DNA from: Aplectana chamaeleonis
Lineage: Eukaryota > Nematoda > Chromadorea > Rhabditida > Cosmocercidae
Direction of reading: 5' to 3'
NCBI GenBank assembly: GCA_029168955.1
Contig: JAPDOI010000021.1
Coordinates: 1,891,001 to 1,955,000 of the forward strand
Length of the DNA: 64,000 bases
Part shown: positions 59,159 to 64,000 of the stretch, in pieces
Layout of the letters: the number at the start of each line of letters is the position of its first letter
Numbering within the stretch: position 1 is the first letter of the stretch
Notes under the pieces: model-generated
Database searches by the model: none
The model's input: the letters and a program-made list of their open reading frames with translations, nothing else
What the model was told of the DNA's origin: nothing
Position numbers and translations under genes: made by a program

Positions 59159-59358
59159 GGAAACCTTACTTACATCGCGCCACGAGAATCGCACGCGATG
59201 TGATTAGCCCTGCGATTTACATCGCGCTAAGGAGAAACCATACTTCGACGCCATTTTGCGTCCTCACCCAAACAAGCACAAATCTGAAAGAGGAGGGTTT
59301 TAGAAGTTTTCAAGCTTATTTTCGATGTTCCACCACTGCTCCGATGATATTCACTTAA

Positions 59359-60231
59359 AGGCAGTGTTCACGATGAAAAAAGTTTTCGAAATTCCACTAG
59401 GATTGGGTAGTGGAGGGACAGTCTGTAACGTTAACGTCGAAAGAACGCATGAAAACGAGCCAGGAAGAGCCCCAAAGGAGCCCGAAGTTGCAACTTCGAG
59501 CGCATTGAAAACCCCAAAAGCGCATCACAAGCCCACCGACGTGAACAAATGAATGCTCTAGATCGTGAGATGAGCGATGATTTTCAATCATTAGCCCCGT
59601 TCTTCCCTTCATTCTCAGATTCTCTCTTTACTCAGGTCAGCTCGCATAGATCGGCTGCAAAAGACGGAAGTTACAAGCCTCGGACAACTCGTCCACCATG
59701 TTTCCATAGCTCAATCTTTAAGGGACCATACCTGCGTTCACAGAAGGTCTTGTATGATTTCAGAGACACCATTGGAATCAGCATGGGGCCGTCTTCAAGA
59801 TAGGCGGAAAAACAGAAAAACGATTTTCATCACGATAAATTTCACTTCCGATATCTCCACGGCTTACTGAAGGACACAAAGGACGCGTTTTTGAGCAAAA
59901 ATAGGCCCTCTCTTGTTTACGTTGATTTTTGAGCATTTAGAAATTGACCGCTAGAAAGATGATACCTATCAGTGCAATGAAGCAAACAGCTCACTTATCA
60001 GCACTTCCTTGACTTGATTATTCCTGTAACCTGAGTCTACATTTGTTCTTTCGAGGGGGCGGATCTGGAGCACGGGGCGTGTCTGGGACACCAAAACACT
60101 TGTTTGCAGCCGTTATTTTGCCGCTCCTGGCTCGTTTTCTACCGTTCTTTCGACACTGGGAGCCTAGGATCCTTCTCGCCTATCATTTCACTGTGGAAAG
60201 TCAACGAGGATAATCATCGTGAACGCTGCCT
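59359..60231. mobile_element. TTAA-flanked element, 873 bp
   Basis: AGGCAGTGTTCACGATGA and TCATCGTGAACGCTGCCT are inverted ends. TTAA lies at 59355-59358 and 60232-60235. It is the same family as 24459-24940. The frames inside (e.g. 59325-59552) are not credible genes. Confidence 0.78.
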
Positions 60232-60427
60232 TTAAAGGAGTTTCATTTCATGCGATTCAGAAACCTGCTATCTGTTTACAATTTTTTATGGGTCAGGCTC
60301 TGTTATGGTGGGTAAAAACGTTCAAACTGAAGAAAAACGGTGTTTTTGGGGTCATGGTAAGTGTATTCAGAGTCGCGGAACGTTACCAGATGAACCGAAC
60401 ATCATTCGAATCAAGGTTTCCTACTGA

Positions 60428-62140
60428 CAAGGAGAGTATTGGAAGCGTATGTCTGAACGGTAGAAATCTAATGTCATACGGGAAAGTTCACGCCGCAAAT
60501 AGTGAAATAGTGTAGGTAAACCGCCGCGAGTCATTGATCTGAAGGAGTTATAAGCTCCGAAAGTTTGCTGGCCATCGATCTCCTAGTCTATGAATTGCTA
60601 CGCGGCTGAGGCAACAGCGCCGACGGCGCAGAGGGAGGGATGGGCAATGGTTGGCATGAGACAGGGTACGAATCCGCCGCTAAACTGCTCTTTTGCAAAT
60701 TCACGGCACTTTCATATTTTGATCAAGGATGATATCCCAAACGCCATTTTATCCTTTCGCTGCGCGATATAGCCTTCGCATTTTTCGAGACTTGTTCGCC
60801 ATGAATATCGACTGATCCGCGTATTCTCATCCATCTAATCACACTCCATTGATGCCGCCCCATCCAGGGATGAAAAGAAGTTAGCAGACAGGATCATATA
60901 CTCAAGACTTTCGAAGCAAAGGAAGTGGAAGAAGTTTCCGAAGCAGAAGAAATGGACATCGACGAACATGAAAAAGAAAACGAGTAGTGGAACCCCGAGC
61001 AAGACGAAGACTGCATGACTTCGAAGACAAATGCATCACGGACAATCACCTTCTCGGGAGGAACTGAAGTGTCAGAATTGTGTTCTCCTTCTCGACGCGT
61101 GGAGTGGTTCTTCCGATCAAAGCGCTATACAGGCTGTTGTGCCGGCGGGGAAAACTTGCCGATTCTGACGATACCAACTGGCGCTACAAGCCTGGTTCAG
61201 CCGGCAAACGTCGAGTTTTTAGCTATGTCAAAGCGCTGCTCAAGCGATTTCACTCGCACGTGATCGTCCGCGACTTTCCTTTCGACATCCAGAAACGATA
61301 GAATATTCTGAAGGTAATACCCGGATTTCAGTTCTAATTATTGTGCTCCTAAAAATTTCGAATTTTAGGTGGTTTCACTGGCACACCGTATCCCGTGTCT
61401 TTCATCACTCGAAAAGCTTGTAGAATGCGCGTGGCTCAAGGCCGGCTACGTTCTGGTCCGCTCGGGTCCTTTCGAAACTCCAACTGATCGTGTACATATT
61501 CCCAGTAGCGCTCGAGTAGATAGATTGCTAGGAGCCTATCGCGTTCAATAACTGTCCCTACTGTGAAGTGTGCTTAAGTTTCATGCATTATGTGCCCACT
61601 TACCATTGGTGCTACAATTTGTTATGTATTTTGCGTCCCATTTGACTTTGCGTCCCATAGAATGATAAATTGTGCAAAATATGTGATGTGATAGTTCCGA
61701 GTCATGTAAGTTCTCCAAAACGATAGAAAATCCTTGATGGGAAGCGAGTCCTTGAATCCCTTGCACCCGAGTTTATTTCACTGTCGATATGGCTATAACG
61801 CGTAGCGAAAGGATAAAATGACATTTGGGATATAATCCTTGATCAAAATATGAAAGTTCCGTGAATTTGCAAGAAAGCAGTTTTGCAGCGGATTCGAACC
61901 CTGGTCTCATTCCGAACACTGCACCTCCCTCCCTCTGCGCCGTCGATTCTCTTGGCTCGGCCGCTTAGCAATTCATAGACTAGGAGGAGGTCGATGGCCT
62001 GCAAACTTTCGGAGCTTGCAACTCCTTCAGATCAGTGACTGGCGGCGGGTTACCTACACTATTTTACTTTAAAGGCGTGAACTTTCCCGTATGACATTAG
62101 ATTTCTACCGTTCAGACATACGTTTCTTATACTTTCCTTG
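60428..62140 (+). mobile_element. Tc5-like DNA transposon, 1713 bp, with decayed DDE transposase
   Basis: Inverted ends CAAGGAGAGTATTGGAAGCG and CTTATACTTTCCTTG, with TGA duplicated at 60425-60427 and 62141-62143. The arms are about 350-380 bp. The centre, 60890-61551 on +, keeps parts of a DDE transposase: NCVLLLDAWSG with the second catalytic Asp (about 61080), GKTCRFLTIPTGATSLVQPA (third-acidic-residue region), SHVIVRDFPFDIQKR, then after a small intron-like gap (61316-61369) SLAHRIPCLSSLEKLVECAW. Stop codons and frame changes show it is inactive. Each arm carries a GGGTTCGAATCC-like box next to GGCGCAGAGGGAGG, resembling a tRNA-type promoter. Confidence 0.85.
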
Positions 62141-62499
62141 TGAGGGAGCTTAGAAACGGCAGTGAAATGAAAAAGAACTCATAATGTGCAGTAGAAAATG
62201 TTTTCGCAACGATTTTTTCCGATTGAGCCTTACTTGTTTTCACAAAAATTTGAGCATTGTGCTCTTCGTCTGAATCGAACCTAGGATAGGTTAATACATT
62301 GAACATGAAAGAGTTCGAAAATTAGTCCTTGTGGCAGAGATTTTGAATTTTGAAAAGCGTGCGGTTCGAAGTGGTAGGCAACGCGTGCGGTCGTGAATGG
62401 GTTAACAGAGCTTAATACGACACATAATGAAGAGGGAATAAAAGAAAGGAGGGAAGGATCGAAATGAAAGGAGGGAATTACAAAATATCAGAAAAAGCT

Positions 62500-62690
62500 G
62501 CCGCGATGTTCTCACATCGCAGGGCAGGGCGCTGCGATGTGATGAAATCGCGAACGCGCGCTAAACAGCAGGCAATCGCGCAAAAAACTATGGTTTAAAC
62601 GCGATGTTAGTGCGATACCGTCGCGCGTGGCAGCTGCCACGCAAAAGCCGCATGCGACGGCTGGCCTCATCGCGGCGCTAAGCTCTTCGG
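62500..62690. repeat. GCGATG/CATCGC-rich segment
   Basis: Many GCGATG and ATCGCG motifs with small stems such as CGCGTGGCAGCTGCCACGC. It replaces the 3' part of the Penelope-like ORF. A similar short patch is at 59170-59225. Confidence 0.6.
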
Positions 62691-64000
62691 AAATGAAAGG
62701 CACAGAAAATCCTATTTTTGACCTGTCCTCATCAGCGCTGATCGTTCTGGGTGGTCTTCGCCTGAAATTGGTGGATCCTTTGACAGGGTAACCGTTTTGC
62801 TGAGCTATGCGCTGAGCTAATCCTATTGAGACCGTCTTCTGCGTGCTGTCAAATGAAACTGCGATAGCTGTGCGAAACATGTTTTTTACACTGGCTTTTT
62901 TGGTTGTAGTGGGATGTGCAGAACTGTAATGGACAATAATATTTTTATTTGTAGGTTTGCGGAACCACCTAGTTTTGTATGACCCTTCGGAAAGTTTGAC
63001 CTGGGCCTTCAAAAACGGAAGCCACCCAGCAGCCGATGGTTTTTCCCGTGTAAACTGAATGTGTTCCGATTGCTCGGACAGTCGGGGTTTAGTACGTCGG
63101 CACAATACCGTTAGTACGCCGGCACAAAGGGATCGGCAGCACCTGTGCTGTAGCTGCTGGTAACAGCAGGATATGCGTGCAACGACCAGGAACTCCTGCT
63201 GCTTGTGCTGGCGTACTAACGCAATGTTTATTGTGGCACGCTTGCTATTGCCAGCCTCTCTCTCTCCTAATGTCTGCTGCCACTCTCCTCCACTGATTCG
63301 TCTGATATGAATGAACACTGCAGCATCCTCATGTGCGACGGCGGCAGGTATATAAGGCGGCCAGTCTCGCTGAGGGGGCAGTTGGCCGTTTGAGGCCAGT
63401 CCGAGAAGGTGACCCTGTGTCACTTTTCGGACGTTAATTTGGAACGCTGAGCGGATCATCGCCATGGCCCATCGCGAGGGAAGCCTCCTCGTCGTGGACC
63501 GTGGCCAAGATGATGCCCTTGTTGCGGACCGCGGCGAGGATGGCCTCCTTGCTGCTGGCCGTGACAAGAATTAGACCCAACACCGGTAAGGAGGGTGGCA
63601 GTCCAAATTCTGTCGATAATGAGCGTTAGTACGCCAGAATACGTTGGCAGGATATGCTGCCGCAACCAGCAGCTCCTGCACACAACGCGTGCGTTAGTAC
63701 GCCAGGTTTGCCCTGGCGTACTAACGGTATTGTGAAGACGTACTAAGCCCCGAATGTCTGAGTGCTGGTTCAGGAGATCAAAACAGGTGTTCATCTCGGT
63801 TTGAGTGGCGCACATGATAAAGCAATCGTCAATACACCGGCAGTAAACGACTGGGTGGCGATCTAAAACTGGCAATTCTACTTTAGATATAAATGGGACC
63901 GCCAAGACAGGAGCCAAACGCTGTCCCTTTGCCAGTCCCCTAACTTGTTCAAAATAGTTCCCAGACCACCTGAAAACAGTGCATTTTAAACATTCGCTGA
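62690..64000 (-). pseudogene. Penelope-like element reverse transcriptase, split and truncated
   Basis: On minus from the window edge: NYFEQVRGLAKGQRLAPVLA, VPFISKVELP, CRCIDDCFIMCATQTEMNTC and FDLLNQHS. After the insertion at 63762-63075 the frame resumes: EQSEHIQFTREKPSAAGWLP, FLKAQVKLSEGSYKTRWFRK, NIIVHYSSAHPTTTKKASVK and VPFISEELSAAMR. This is the RT of Penelope-like elements as found in nematodes. The catalytic box reads CIDD where tyrosine is usual in the first position. The 5' part is outside the window. The 3' part, where a GIY-YIG nuclease would be expected, is cut at about 62690 by GCGATG-rich sequence. Confidence 0.85.
63075..63762. mobile_element. DNA transposon inserted in the Penelope-like RT, about 690 bp
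   Basis: CTCGGACAGTCGGGGTTTAG and its right-end counterpart CTAAGCCCCGAATGTCTGAG are inverted. GTACGTCGGCACAATACCGT with TTAGTACGCC extends the arm to about 55 bp. Extra TTAGTACGCC copies lie inside (63113-63122, 63625-63634, 63693-63702). Removing it rejoins NQHS with EQSEHIQF, with only a 2-4 base overlap as a possible duplication. Confidence 0.8.

Noticed and set aside
61880..61960. Possible tRNA gene on minus (GGGTTCGAATCC box)
   Set aside because: No acceptor or anticodon stem can be formed. It lies in the arm of a transposon and is better explained as a tRNA-derived segment.

Overview
This window is nematode genomic DNA, most likely from a rhabditid or strongylid (clade V) species. The evidence is that host genes are built from short exons with short introns ending in TTTCAG-type acceptors, two genes have a splice-like acceptor 0-2 bases before the ATG (consistent with spliced-leader trans-splicing), two minus-strand genes are spaced like an operon, and the transposons are RTE-1-like, Tc5-like, Cer-like and Penelope-like. 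No homology search was run, so the organism assignment is inference.

Host genes. (1) An EI24/EPG-4-type ER membrane autophagy gene, + strand, about 9.4-11.7 kb; its 5' exon(s) and 3' end are uncertain. (2) rpl-36, ribosomal protein eL36, + strand, 13742-16750, complete in two exons around a 2.7-kb transposon-laden intron. (3) The mitochondrial acyl carrier protein/NDUFAB1 gene, + strand, 28501-42450. It has four exons whose phases all fit (147 aa), and its first intron is 10.4 kb packed with retroelements. (4) A probable two-gene minus-strand operon at 44.76-46.10 kb: the last exons of an unrecognised gene, then 85 bp later an acceptor-preceded ATG opening a second unrecognised gene.

Everything else is mostly layered mobile DNA. 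0-9 kb: a 1.4-kb repeat (near-identical inverted partner inside the rpl-36 intron), a CR1/Jockey-like relic split by a hAT MITE, and a degraded RTE-clade element. 12-13 kb: LINE 3' fragments in both orientations. 18.5-23.4 kb: nested palindromes and an unusual array of small hairpin motifs. 24-28 kb: several terminal-inverted-repeat elements. 29-39 kb (ACP intron 1): a LINE relic hit by three hAT MITEs, two Ty3/Gypsy-like fragments on opposite strands separated by another LINE fragment, a 321-bp solo-style LTR, and a 747-bp tandem duplication. 42.7-56 kb: LINE copies on the minus strand, the largest carrying a 2A-like motif, a PHD-like finger, an endonuclease and a reverse transcriptase; minisatellites built from CCGAATC-type units; three 145-bp MITEs. 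57-62 kb: two Tc5-like elements (TNA duplications, CAAGG termini), one with a decayed DDE transposase. 62.7-64 kb: a Penelope-like reverse transcriptase, cut by a DNA transposon and by the window edge.

The genes do not form one pathway. The common theme is small housekeeping genes (translation, mitochondrial fatty-acid synthesis/complex I, autophagy) whose introns tolerate large insertions.
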